A stretch of DNA of 51,476 nt, taken from Clostridium sp. Its GTDB lineage: Bacteria > Bacillota > Clostridia > Lachnospirales > Lachnospiraceae. Where the stretch lies: the NCBI GenBank assembly GCA_023664385.1, contig JAMPFU010000018.1:1-51476 (forward strand), written 5' to 3'. This document shows positions 25,219 to 34,365 of this stretch, piece after piece. Under the pieces are notes generated by a model. The model made no database searches, was not told the DNA's origin, and was given only the letters and a program-made list of their open reading frames with translations. Numbering within the stretch: position 1 is the first letter of the stretch; every line of letters begins with the position of its first letter. Made by a program: the position numbers and the translations under genes.

Positions 25219-25301
25219 ATGTTCTTCTCCTTGTGGTTATTCGCATAAGTTATAAATCATATGCCAATCCATAAGACACCTCTTTAAAAATTAATGTGCT
25301 C

Positions 25302-26516
25302 TTAATGGAAATCATCCGAAACCGATGCTGTGATGTCTATCAATTGAAAATCTGATTTCCATTGTTTTATTTTATTAACGTCCCTATCTACATCTTTCTT
25401 GCTACCTAGGACATTAGCTATTGATGCCCTTAAAATATATAGAAAAACATATTCAACATCTTCTCCATCAACTTCATTCATTATCTCTAATGCAGTACTA
25501 CATTCTTTTAAATACACACTCTTATCCTCTGAAACAATTGAAGCAAAACACTTAAAAAACAACGAATAATAATAAATATTATCTCTCACGGATATTGCAA
25601 TCAACTCCTCAGCTAAAGCCATAGAGATGGAAAAATCTGATTTTTTTAAGTATATCATTTGCAATGCAAAAATTGCCTCCCTATTAGCATATCTGATACG
25701 CAGGTCATCGTAAATTAATTGTGCTTCCTCAACCTTATCAAGAAGTGACAAAATATTTGCTTTTTCTAAAAAATATAGTTCTTCAAGATGTTTAATCTTT
25801 TCATAATTTTCTTCTAGCACAGAAAAAGCCTCGTCAAAGCGTTTCTCTTGCTTTTTTAGCCTTATAACGTCAAATATATACTCTGGTGTATTCTCAAAAT
25901 ACATTTTTGCCTGTTCCAAAGTTTCGTTAGCTAAATCGAATTTTTGCAAATCTTCCAAAAGACTCAGCTTCAAAGTATATCCATCATAAATTTGAGCATT
26001 TACACCGATAAATTCAGAACATATCTCGACTGCTTTCATAAATTCACCATTCCTATATAATATATCCACTATTTTTCTAAAAACAGCAATATTATCTGGT
26101 TCCATAAAAAGGGCTCTGTCATAAACTTCTAATGCCACATCATAATTTTCTATTTCTTCTGCAATTAAACCGATATTTAAATATAATGATATATCTTCAA
26201 TACCTAATTCAATTGCATAAGAATACAATCCATATGCATTTTCAAAGTTACCTCGTGAATGTTCGACATTTCCAAGGCATGCATAGATTTCTCCATTTTG
26301 ATTATTGATTGTAAAAGCTTTTAATAAAAATCTTTCGGCTACATCATATAAATTTAATCTAATACTAACTTGTCCCATCAAAACCAATGCAGCTTCACAA
26401 TCAGAATTCACTTCCAAAATTTCCTTTAAAACACGTATACACTCCACATTCTCTTGATTTTGAAACAAAGATATGGCATTGTTTAGTTTTATCTGCAATT
26501 CTTCATTCAAACCCAT
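25302..26516 (-). CDS. Tetratricopeptide-repeat protein
   Basis: A 404-residue soluble protein made of TPR-like helical pairs, for example YDVAERFLLKAFTINNQNGEIYACLGNVEHSRGNF and YDVALEVYDRALFMEPDNIAVF. No signal peptide or other domain is seen. The start is ATG 26516, five bases after AGGAG; two codons further upstream is a GTG with no site of its own. It follows the WXG100 cluster by 124 bp on the same strand. TPR proteins often act as scaffolds, so an adaptor or chaperone for the exported proteins is plausible but unproven. Confidence 0.83.
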   Translation of the reverse strand: MGLNEELQIKLNNAISLFQNQENVECIRVLKEILEVNSDCEAALVLMGQVSIRLNLYDVAERFLLKAFTINNQNGEIYACLGNVEHSRGNFENAYGLYSYAIELGIEDISLYLNIGLIAEEIENYDVALEVYDRALFMEPDNIAVFRKIVDILYRNGEFMKAVEICSEFIGVNAQIYDGYTLKLSLLEDLQKFDLANETLEQAKMYFENTPEYIFDVIRLKKQEKRFDEAFSVLEENYEKIKHLEELYFLEKANILSLLDKVEEAQLIYDDLRIRYANREAIFALQMIYLKKSDFSISMALAEELIAISVRDNIYYYSLFFKCFASIVSEDKSVYLKECSTALEIMNEVDGEDVEYVFLYILRASIANVLGSKKDVDRDVNKIKQWKSDFQLIDITASVSDDFH

Positions 26517-26646
26517 TACCACTCCTTTATATTATATGTATATGGCATAAGCATAGCTTTCTTGAGATTATTTTATCTAATGCCACCTCCCATTTCGCTG
26601 TCAAAGACACAATTTTCTCTTTTTTGCGAACATGCGATTTTTGCAA

Positions 26647-27843
26647 TTATTCATAGCCACCAAAAATATCCCGGTCGCCCACACTATCATTTCGAGCAAA
26701 ATTATCAACGCTAAAAGTACTATATTTTCTAGAATGCACATTATCATCTGACATCTTTTCAAAAGAAATATCAGACCTTAAGTCATCTATAAATTCTTTT
26801 GTATCCTTGAATTCGCCTCCTATAAGTGTTGTTTCAAACATTGTCTGTCCTAAATTCTTTCCTTTAGCAACTGAGCCGACGGTTTTCCCATATTTAATAA
26901 AATTTTGATATGCAGCCATTTTTTTAGAAACTCTTGAAATATCATCGCCTTTTGTGAGATTTTCAAGTATTTGCCCTTGTAATCTTTTTTTAGCAATTTT
27001 TTCAGTTATATTTTTTTGTATTTTCTCCGATGTTTTCAATTTAAGACCTTTTGTAACAGCTTCACTATTTGCATATTTTACATACTTTCCTTCTTTGTAA
27101 TCACCTACAAAAAGTTTTGCTACATCTTCACCATTATCAAAAATGTCTTTGATATCTTTGGCATAATCACATGCCTTTAATACTGACGAAAGTCCATCCG
27201 CCCCTGCTGTTTTTGCTAAATCAGCCGCATCATCAATTTTATATACTTTATCGTTTTCTCGTTGAATAGAATGAAATATATCATCATCATAATATCCTTT
27301 ACTGTGCATATAATTATTTGATACACAAGCAGACATAGCCCATATATCAGCCCCAAATGCAATTCCATCGTTAACCAAATCATATACGTTACCACTCATA
27401 ATATCCCCTAAAATTTTGGCCATATTACTCGTCATATCCCAAGATATGCGATACCATTGGTTTTCGTTATAAAACTTTTGATAAAAATTTGCAGCACTGT
27501 TTATTTTCCCTCCAACGTACTTTTGCGCATGGCTTATTTCCCGATCTATATTCTTAAACCAAGGACCATAAAGTTTATTTTTTGCACTATTATCTTTTTC
27601 TGCTATACACCTCTTTATGTCATTATAAAGTATTTTTAATATACAAATATCATTTTTGTAATATCCTATTTTTTTCTTTAATGAATATAAATCATCATAC
27701 GCATTATATTGCTTAGAAACCCCTTTGTAAGAACATGATGTGTAATTCTTTAATTGTTTATTTACACAATTTTCTGCATTTTGCAAAGCCGTTATCGCCC
27801 TATCAAAAATGGTATCAATTGAGGAATTTATCTTAAAATCCAT
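26647..27843 (-). CDS. Candidate exported substrate of the WXG100/EssC system
   Basis: A protein of about 398 residues with no family I recognise. The first 110 residues are helical and charged (SSIDTIFDRAITALQNAENCVNKQL...), a size and profile like the LXG or WXG-type targeting domains of T7SS substrates. A central, more hydrophobic stretch (MAKILGDIMSGNVYDLVNDGIAFGADIWAMSA) follows. The rest is Lys-rich. It directly follows five WXG100 genes (25-bp gap). ATG 27843 has GGTGG at good spacing; an ATG four codons earlier is the alternative. No signal peptide is present, as expected of a T7-type substrate. No toxin motif is evident. Confidence 0.6.
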   Translation of the reverse strand: MDFKINSSIDTIFDRAITALQNAENCVNKQLKNYTSCSYKGVSKQYNAYDDLYSLKKKIGYYKNDICILKILYNDIKRCIAEKDNSAKNKLYGPWFKNIDREISHAQKYVGGKINSAANFYQKFYNENQWYRISWDMTSNMAKILGDIMSGNVYDLVNDGIAFGADIWAMSACVSNNYMHSKGYYDDDIFHSIQRENDKVYKIDDAADLAKTAGADGLSSVLKACDYAKDIKDIFDNGEDVAKLFVGDYKEGKYVKYANSEAVTKGLKLKTSEKIQKNITEKIAKKRLQGQILENLTKGDDISRVSKKMAAYQNFIKYGKTVGSVAKGKNLGQTMFETTLIGGEFKDTKEFIDDLRSDISFEKMSDDNVHSRKYSTFSVDNFARNDSVGDRDIFGGYE

Positions 27844-27867
27844 TGTTGCCACCATCCTTTCTGCGAA

Positions 27868-28188
27868 TTAAAAAATATTATCAGTACTTAAACTATTTAC
27901 CTGACTATTTGTATTATCTAAATATGTAGTATACCCTTGCGCAATTTCTTTTAGCTTTTCAACATGTTCGGTTAATCTACTTAGGGAATTTATAATATTT
28001 TTATCTACATTATTGTATTTGTCCAAATAATTTTCTTGTGCCTTTGTTCTCCACACTTCTTCTAAGCTAATAATACAGTCTTTCATAGTTTGTTTCGTAT
28101 CCTGCATACTGGATATAATCCCTTCTATCACTCTTGCCTGTCTTTCTATTTCGCTAGGATCAACTAGTAATTCTAATTTATCTGCCAT
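27868..28188 (-). CDS. WXG100-like protein 5 (W-R-T variant)
   Basis: A 106-residue helical hairpin protein. The turn that normally carries W-x-G reads EEVWRTKAQENYLDKY, so the Gly is replaced by Thr. Helices before and after have the heptad pattern of the family. The gene is the last of five WXG100 genes in tandem. It probably forms a dimer with a sibling and is exported by the EssC ATPase. Confidence 0.82.
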   Translation of the reverse strand: MADKLELLVDPSEIERQARVIEGIISSMQDTKQTMKDCIISLEEVWRTKAQENYLDKYNNVDKNIINSLSRLTEHVEKLKEIAQGYTTYLDNTNSQVNSLSTDNIF

Positions 28189-28200
28189 AACATATCCCTC

Positions 28201-28497
28201 CTATTTTTTTGCAATTCCTGCTATTTCGTTTTCCTTATCAATTGTTGCATTAGCTATTGTTATAATCGCATTCCGATATTCTTGCATCACGGAAACAAGT
28301 TGCTCCATTTTTTTTAAATCGTTTGCATAACTATTATTAAACTCATCATTTGCAGCACCTTGCCACATTTCTCCCATTGCTTTAATAGCTTGCGTAATAT
28401 TTGTTGTGTCATCTGTCCATCGTTCCATTAAATCAGTTATTTTTTGTGCGACCGAAATCATTTCTTCAGGCCGTATAATATTTACTCCATTGCTCAT
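28201..28497 (-). CDS. WXG100 family protein 4
   Basis: A 98-residue protein with the central W-x-G turn in MGEMWQGAANDEFNNSY and two flanking amphipathic helices. It is closest of the five to the canonical EsxA length and pattern. Gaps to the neighbours are 12 and 18 bp, so the genes are one transcript. Confidence 0.93.
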   Translation of the reverse strand: MSNGVNIIRPEEMISVAQKITDLMERWTDDTTNITQAIKAMGEMWQGAANDEFNNSYANDLKKMEQLVSVMQEYRNAIITIANATIDKENEIAGIAKK

Positions 28498-28515
28498 AGT
28501 TATTCCTCCCTAAAT

Positions 28516-28806
28516 TTATTTTTTTGCAATTTCAATATTGTTTTTTTCTATTTGTTCCACTCTGAAAGCCTCCTTTTTTAATTTTTTTGAAATTGAATTG
28601 CATTGAGTGGTTAACGCATCTAATTTTTTATTTAATTTTACCAGAATACCCACATACTCACTTTGCCCTGTTCCTTTCCATGTGTCACTAATATTATTCT
28701 CAACATCTCCAACACGATTTTTCGCTACATGAATATAACCTGAAATTTCATACATAGAATCAGCAATATTTCTAAGACATTGCGTATCAACTTTAATTTC
28801 ACTCAT
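28516..28806 (-). CDS. WXG100 family protein 3
   Basis: A 96-residue helical hairpin with NISDTWKGTGQSEYVGIL as the W-x-G turn. The C-terminal helix is Lys-rich (SISKKLKKEAFRVEQIEKNN) and ends ...IEIAKK. It is in tandem with the other small Esx-like genes. Confidence 0.92.
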   Translation of the reverse strand: MSEIKVDTQCLRNIADSMYEISGYIHVAKNRVGDVENNISDTWKGTGQSEYVGILVKLNKKLDALTTQCNSISKKLKKEAFRVEQIEKNNIEIAKK

Positions 28807-28820
28807 GAATATTTCACCTC

Positions 28821-29144
28821 TTAACTAAAAATATGTTCATCCGATAACATTGAAACAACCTTTTCAGACTGTTCTTCAAGTTGTTGGTATCTGTCAATTG
28901 CTCCCAATAACTTTACATAATCATCTTTGTATAACTCCTTTGTTTCTTTTATATTTTTCAACAAGTCTCGACTTTTAAACAAATATTCCTCACACGCTAA
29001 TCCTGCCCAAATTTTATTATTTTCCTTTGCTATTTTACCTCCAAGTTTTTCATATTCCTGCATAATTGTGTCCAAAGAAGAATAAATTTTTTTTAATGAT
29101 ACTGCCATATCATTCAAGCCACTTAATCTATACAATATCTCCAT
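28821..29144 (-). CDS. WXG100 family protein 2
   Basis: A 107-residue protein with NNKIWAGLACEEYLFKS at the turn (W-A-G). It starts MEILYRLSGLNDMAVSLKKI and differs well from its siblings, so the tandem is an old, diverged array rather than a recent duplication. Confidence 0.9.
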   Translation of the reverse strand: MEILYRLSGLNDMAVSLKKIYSSLDTIMQEYEKLGGKIAKENNKIWAGLACEEYLFKSRDLLKNIKETKELYKDDYVKLLGAIDRYQQLEEQSEKVVSMLSDEHIFS

Positions 29145-29153
29145 CTCATATCC

Positions 29154-29477
29154 TCACCACTTCATAATACTTTGTTTTTTTATAATTTTTTGCTTTACTT
29201 CTTTATCACAAGGTTCATAATACTTTTCTATGATTGTTGATAAATCATTTATCTGTTTATCTAACCCATTTATAATTTCCTTAATTCGTTCCAAATCAAA
29301 GACAAGCAACTTCCCATACTCATCAGCAGCATATCCTTTCCAATCATCTAATAACTTTATTCTGGCATTAACAAGTTTTGTGACTTCCTCACTTAAAAGC
29401 TTTTTCTGTTTCTTCAGATTTGCATGCATAGTCCACATCTCATCTATATCCCAAATCCATCGGTTTACCTTTGCCAT
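29154..29477 (-). CDS. WXG100 family protein 1
   Basis: A 107-residue protein with LLDDWKGYAADEYGKLL at the W-x-G turn. It is first of the five in transcription order, 11 bp after the YukD-like gene. Confidence 0.9.
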   Translation of the reverse strand: MAKVNRWIWDIDEMWTMHANLKKQKKLLSEEVTKLVNARIKLLDDWKGYAADEYGKLLVFDLERIKEIINGLDKQINDLSTIIEKYYEPCDKEVKQKIIKKQSIMKW

Positions 29478-29488
29478 AACTTATCCCC

Positions 29489-29743
29489 CTAAACAAGCAT
29501 CAATCGATCGCCACTTTTTACGCCTGCAATTTCAAAAGTCATCTGTTCACATAAAAGTCCGTCAACATCCTCTTTATATAGTGATACAGTTTCTTCATTA
29601 ATTAAGTCCGTGCAACCATCTACATTTGTAATTTGCTCTATAATTCTTTTTTTTGCATCTTGTATCAGCAGTTTCCTTGATACCCAAAAATCATAAGTTT
29701 TAAATGTCATCGGACATTTCACATCAATAAGAATCTTGTCCAT
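29489..29743 (-). CDS. YukD/EsaB-like ubiquitin-fold protein
   Basis: An 84-residue protein of the size of EsaB/YukD. It begins MDKILIDVKCPMTFKTYDFW and ends VKSGDRLMLV, the last strand typical of the ubiquitin-like fold (…G-D-x-L-x-L/V). YukD-like proteins are cytosolic parts or regulators of Firmicute T7 systems. It lies between essC and the WXG100 genes, as expected. Sequence similarity is low, so position counts as part of the evidence. Confidence 0.72.
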   Translation of the reverse strand: MDKILIDVKCPMTFKTYDFWVSRKLLIQDAKKRIIEQITNVDGCTDLINEETVSLYKEDVDGLLCEQMTFEIAGVKSGDRLMLV

Positions 29744-29754
29744 AACAACCTCCT

Positions 29755-32700
29755 TTACCTAGGCATATAGCCATGCACATACCTATCACGTTCATAATGA
29801 TAGAAAATATTATTATCTTCTAATATATCTTGAACCTTATCCGGCATCTCAAATTTATGCATTTTCTGTTCATTTAGATTTCCACCAAAATGCAGCCCTG
29901 TTTGATAATCTTTAAATATTTTTGCAAACTCATATGTAACAGTTTGGTAGTAAGACGCCCTATCTACATAAGCTATAAAATGCACTCCCAATCCTTTTCC
30001 TTTTTTGCAAAAAGTTTCCATAATAGGATATAAATTTTCCAGATGCTTTCCCTCGTATATGCTCTCGCAAAATTGCATCAAATCATCAATTAAAATAATT
30101 ATATGATTATTATTTTGAAAAAAAGTATCTTGTTCACCTATTTCTCTTAACCGCTTCATCTCCTTATTTCTATATGTAAAAACTTCCTTTAAATACAATG
30201 CCAAATCAAACATATCAGAAAACTCCGAGCTAAGATTTATAAACCTCATTCCTTCGCATTGCTTTGATATATCATTAGATAAATTGTATCCTTCATACCC
30301 CATAAATTTTGTCGCATAACACAAATTATCAAATACCATTTGTTTGCTATCCACTGCATTACTTGTAATCGAATAGCAATATATATCTTTTAAATCAACG
30401 CAAATTTTAGATATATCTTCCATATTGTAACCTATAGGTAAAGTATGACATTCATAATTTCTCGATATATATTCATAATACTCTTCTTCAGGAATTGTCT
30501 TAACAATATCTGCCATCTCATACCCTGAATATCTCTCAGCAATATTCTCAAGCTCATTCTTAAGTATCAATATTCTCTCAGATTCGTCATGTGAGTTTAC
30601 AGCAATTAATGTTTGATACTCGCATATCATTCCTCCTGTTTCAATAAGCCCTCTGCCTTTCATATTCTGAGGAACAAATTCTACTGAATGCCCTATAAAA
30701 TCATAATATTTACTCTTATCACCATAATACAATGTTATAACATCTGAAAAATTCTGTCTCAGTTTATATCCCATATCATTTTCACTATTCACCGTTACAA
30801 TAATTTGAATACCGTACTTCACACCCTCTCGAGCTATAATTACCATTTCCTCATCAATTTCAGGGTACAGTTGTTTAAACAATGCATAGTTGTCAATAAA
30901 AACTAAAATTAACGGCATCATGCTTATTTTTCTTGCCTCGTTGAAGTTCCCGACACCAATATCATCAAAAGCCTTTTGTCTTACTATCATAGTATCTTGA
31001 ATAAGTTTTATGTTACGTTCAACTTTTTCCTGTTCTTCAGAAAAACATATGTTACCAAAATGTGGCATATTTTGAAAAACTTTCATTGTTCGACTTGAAA
31101 AATCAAAGCAATACATATTAACCATATTAGGTCCATAACTGTTTACTAACGAATATAGTAATGTCTGTACTAAAGTTGATTTACCTGTTCCAATGGCACC
31201 CGCAACAATAACATTTGCAGTATTTAAAAAATCTATCGTAGCTGGAAACTGTTTTTGACCTTCTGGATAGTCTGTAAGTCCGTACATTGCAACTAATCCG
31301 GCTGAAAAATCCACATTATATAATGACAACACCTCATTATATGTAATATATTTTTTAAGTGTAGGTAACCACAACTGTCTAGCGCCATGAATGCCATTCT
31401 TTTTTGTTACATTTTTCACATAATCAACACATGCATCAAGCTGTGAAATTTGTTTTGAATTTCCTCTCACTGTAGGTTTGCTGTAAAGGTCAATCCCATC
31501 AATCGATATCATAGAAACTATATTATGTTGTGGCAATTCAAGTTTTTCTCTTGGCATGTATGGAGCACCCGCATACCCTGATTGAAACATTTCAAATATT
31601 TCATCATTTCCAATTTGAATATATGCTCGTCCAACACCTGTAATATAGGCCGCTTCTGGTCGTTTCAACATTCCTTGGCTATCTTGTTTATCCTGAACCC
31701 TTAAACATACTTTAAATCTTGAATTACTCCAAATTTCATCATCCACAACCCCAGCAGGTTTCTGTGTCGCCAAAATCAAATGAATACCCAAGCTTCTTCC
31801 CACTCGAGCAGCACTCACCAATTCCTTTATAAACTCTGGCTGTTCCTTTTTCAATTCTGCAAATTCATCTGAAATAATAATCAAATGAGGTAAAGCTTCA
31901 ACTGTTTCGCCATTTCGATACAATTTTATATATGTGTCGATGTGATTCAAATTATATTTATTAAATATCCTTTGCCTTCTCTTTATTTCGCTCTTAATAG
32001 AAATAAGTGCACGACGGGCTTGATTCTCATCTAAATTTTCACCATCATCTGAATCAATATTAGTTATTGTACCAACAATATGCGGCAAACCCATAAATGG
32101 GACAGCCATTCCACCACCCTTATAATCAATTAGCACAAATGCAACCTCGTCCGGTGGATAATTCATTACTAGCGACAGTATAAATGTCATAATCAATTCA
32201 CTTTTACCAGAACCGGTTGTACCTGCAATCAACCCATGAGGTCCCGCCTTTTTCTCATGAATATCCAAATATAAAGGTCTGTTTCCGTTCGTTATTCCAA
32301 TCAATGCAGTAAGACCTTCATATGCCCTATTTTCCTTATAGTGTCTTATCAAATCCCATTGCTCAAGATTAGCTATATTGTACATTTCCATAAAACTGAT
32401 TTCTGTGGGAATCTCGCCACCTGCCGATTCTTTAACATGTATTCCACTTATTGTCCTTGCAAACATTTCACAACTTTCAACAGATATCTGTGGAAATACA
32501 ATACGACTTGTGGCATCACGATTTTTATCCAAAACATAATAACCACTGAATTCCTTATCCCACTGAATTATATGTTTGCATTCATTTGGAAGCTTATTAA
32601 TTTCATCGTAAAGCAATACAAAAGTAAAGTCATAATTTTTGTTTGATGTAATATATGAATAAATATTACTACCTTCAATTAGTCCAGCTCCTGTACAAAA

Positions 32701-34335
32701 AACAACATAATGAACATTTTCATTTTGCTCACTCTGTTCAGTTTTCTCTTCTCTTGTTCGCAACACATTTGTAAGCTCATATAGGACATTTTCATGTGAC
32801 ATTTTTTCATTTGCAACATATCTTATCTTCCTATCATTAGAAAACACATGAGGCAACCATTTAATCCACTGTAGCTTATCGTTGTCACTGTAATCATACA
32901 AAAAAGCAATTTTTACATCGGTATAACAGTGCAACGCGGCAATTTGAATAACTACATTTCTAGCAATTGACAAAACGTTTTCATGTTTTCCTATGACTCC
33001 CAATATTTTCATTTCCTTCAACGATATTAGTGACGGCACATCATTCATGTACTTATATCGCTCGTACAGTTCACGTGGTTTTTCAACAAGATCATCTTCC
33101 AAAAGTGAAAATCTTTTTTTCGGTACATTAATATCCGATGGAAAAGCTGCCTTACCTATTCCAATACGTAATGTAAGAAAATCACTATGATTAATATTAC
33201 GATTCCATAAAAGATTCTTATTATTAAACCAAACATATGCTAAATCCAACGAATTAACATATTGTCTTTCCATTATTTTCTTTGTTTCTTCATGTTTATC
33301 TGTTAATAATTTTTCATTTTTCTTAATATAATTTAAATATCCCTTCGTTCTTTCTTCCTCACTAATACGATTTTGTTTTTTTGTGTATTTATTATTTATC
33401 AATGTCCACACCAATCCAATTAATGCTGATGCAATTACTGAAACAAATGTACCTACATATAACATAATGTTATTATTAGAATTAACTGTTGCATTAAACA
33501 TAACAGACAACATTATTGGCAACGGCATAGTTATAGCAGGACCAATTGTTAAAATTAGCGGTTGTTTCTTTTCTGTACTTTTTTGAGGCGGACCCTCTAT
33601 CTCAACTTTTTCATCATCAAACGGTTCCATTTCTCTTGGAGAACGAGAAAAATAGCTTTCATCAACTATATTTTCTGCATCTGCTACTTTTATGAGCTCT
33701 GCATCATCAATTTTCTTTACAGGCGCCAACTTCAATCTTGTTTGTATTTTATCGCAATTATTAATCGCAATAACATTTCCTAAAAAAATAAGTTTGGTTC
33801 CCATAAAATATAGTTCATCAAAAACTCTCAATTTGACATCCGAATTTAATCGATTGTTATTAATAAAAGTACCATTTGTACTTGAATCACTTATATACCA
33901 TGCACCATTTTTTACATAAAGAGTTGCATGTTCTGAACTGACAAAATCATCATAAATAACAATATCGTTGTTTTCGCCACTTCCAATTGTTATTTTTTCT
34001 TTGTCTTCAAGAGAGAGTTTATAATATTTTGCAGTATTAACATCATATTCGGATATTATCAAAGCAAATTTTTCTTTCGTTTTATTGATAAATGCCTGCA
34101 AGGTTAATCCTGAATACACACCATATTCATTTTTTTGTCTCTCTCCATCATAAATCGTTACAGTATCATTGTTTTTTATTTTCCAGTGATTATCCCATAC
34201 CTCAAAACTTATAATGCATTCCTCTGACACACATATATTTGTTAAATTCAAATCAAACCTGCGATTATTTATAAGTGGCAGACAAAACCCATATATTGTA
34301 TCTTTAAAATTGAAATAAATACATAAATTATCCAA
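29755..34335 (-). CDS. essC: EssC-type FtsK/SpoIIIE ATPase with N-terminal FHA domain
   Basis: The motor of the export system. Counting from the upstream GTG (7 more than the chosen TTG start at 34335, which has GGAGGGG): residues 1-110 are an FHA-like fold, 120-195 a clear FHA domain (GSGENNDIVI, SSEHATLYV, STNGTFINN), about 266-320 two transmembrane segments. ATPase 1 has Walker A GTTGSGKS (712-719) and Walker B LIIISDE (825-831). ATPase 2 has GAIGTGKS (1053-1060) and LVFIDN (1151-1156), with Asn in place of the catalytic Glu. ATPase 3 has no Walker A but keeps IILIDD (1420-1425). This matches EssC of T7SSb in order, with active D1 and weakened D2 and D3. The FHA domain would bind phospho-Thr made by the kinases encoded next door. 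Confidence 0.95.
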   Translation of the reverse strand: MDNLCIYFNFKDTIYGFCLPLINNRRFDLNLTNICVSEECIISFEVWDNHWKIKNNDTVTIYDGERQKNEYGVYSGLTLQAFINKTKEKFALIISEYDVNTAKYYKLSLEDKEKITIGSGENNDIVIYDDFVSSEHATLYVKNGAWYISDSSTNGTFINNNRLNSDVKLRVFDELYFMGTKLIFLGNVIAINNCDKIQTRLKLAPVKKIDDAELIKVADAENIVDESYFSRSPREMEPFDDEKVEIEGPPQKSTEKKQPLILTIGPAITMPLPIMLSVMFNATVNSNNNIMLYVGTFVSVIASALIGLVWTLINNKYTKKQNRISEEERTKGYLNYIKKNEKLLTDKHEETKKIMERQYVNSLDLAYVWFNNKNLLWNRNINHSDFLTLRIGIGKAAFPSDINVPKKRFSLLEDDLVEKPRELYERYKYMNDVPSLISLKEMKILGVIGKHENVLSIARNVVIQIAALHCYTDVKIAFLYDYSDNDKLQWIKWLPHVFSNDRKIRYVANEKMSHENVLYELTNVLRTREEKTEQSEQNENVHYVVFCTGAGLIEGSNIYSYITSNKNYDFTFVLLYDEINKLPNECKHIIQWDKEFSGYYVLDKNRDATSRIVFPQISVESCEMFARTISGIHVKESAGGEIPTEISFMEMYNIANLEQWDLIRHYKENRAYEGLTALIGITNGNRPLYLDIHEKKAGPHGLIAGTTGSGKSELIMTFILSLVMNYPPDEVAFVLIDYKGGGMAVPFMGLPHIVGTITNIDSDDGENLDENQARRALISIKSEIKRRQRIFNKYNLNHIDTYIKLYRNGETVEALPHLIIISDEFAELKKEQPEFIKELVSAARVGRSLGIHLILATQKPAGVVDDEIWSNSRFKVCLRVQDKQDSQGMLKRPEAAYITGVGRAYIQIGNDEIFEMFQSGYAGAPYMPREKLELPQHNIVSMISIDGIDLYSKPTVRGNSKQISQLDACVDYVKNVTKKNGIHGARQLWLPTLKKYITYNEVLSLYNVDFSAGLVAMYGLTDYPEGQKQFPATIDFLNTANVIVAGAIGTGKSTLVQTLLYSLVNSYGPNMVNMYCFDFSSRTMKVFQNMPHFGNICFSEEQEKVERNIKLIQDTMIVRQKAFDDIGVGNFNEARKISMMPLILVFIDNYALFKQLYPEIDEEMVIIAREGVKYGIQIIVTVNSENDMGYKLRQNFSDVITLYYGDKSKYYDFIGHSVEFVPQNMKGRGLIETGGMICEYQTLIAVNSHDESERILILKNELENIAERYSGYEMADIVKTIPEEEYYEYISRNYECHTLPIGYNMEDISKICVDLKDIYCYSITSNAVDSKQMVFDNLCYATKFMGYEGYNLSNDISKQCEGMRFINLSSEFSDMFDLALYLKEVFTYRNKEMKRLREIGEQDTFFQNNNHIIILIDDLMQFCESIYEGKHLENLYPIMETFCKKGKGLGVHFIAYVDRASYYQTVTYEFAKIFKDYQTGLHFGGNLNEQKMHKFEMPDKVQDILEDNNIFYHYERDRYVHGYMPR

Positions 34336-34365
34336 ATTTCCCCTCCATACAATCACTACAATTTC

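Noticed and set aside
26523-26646. Search for an EssA/EssB-type small membrane protein between cargo and TPR genes
   Set aside because: Only short, unsupported frames are present; no membrane protein fits in the gap.
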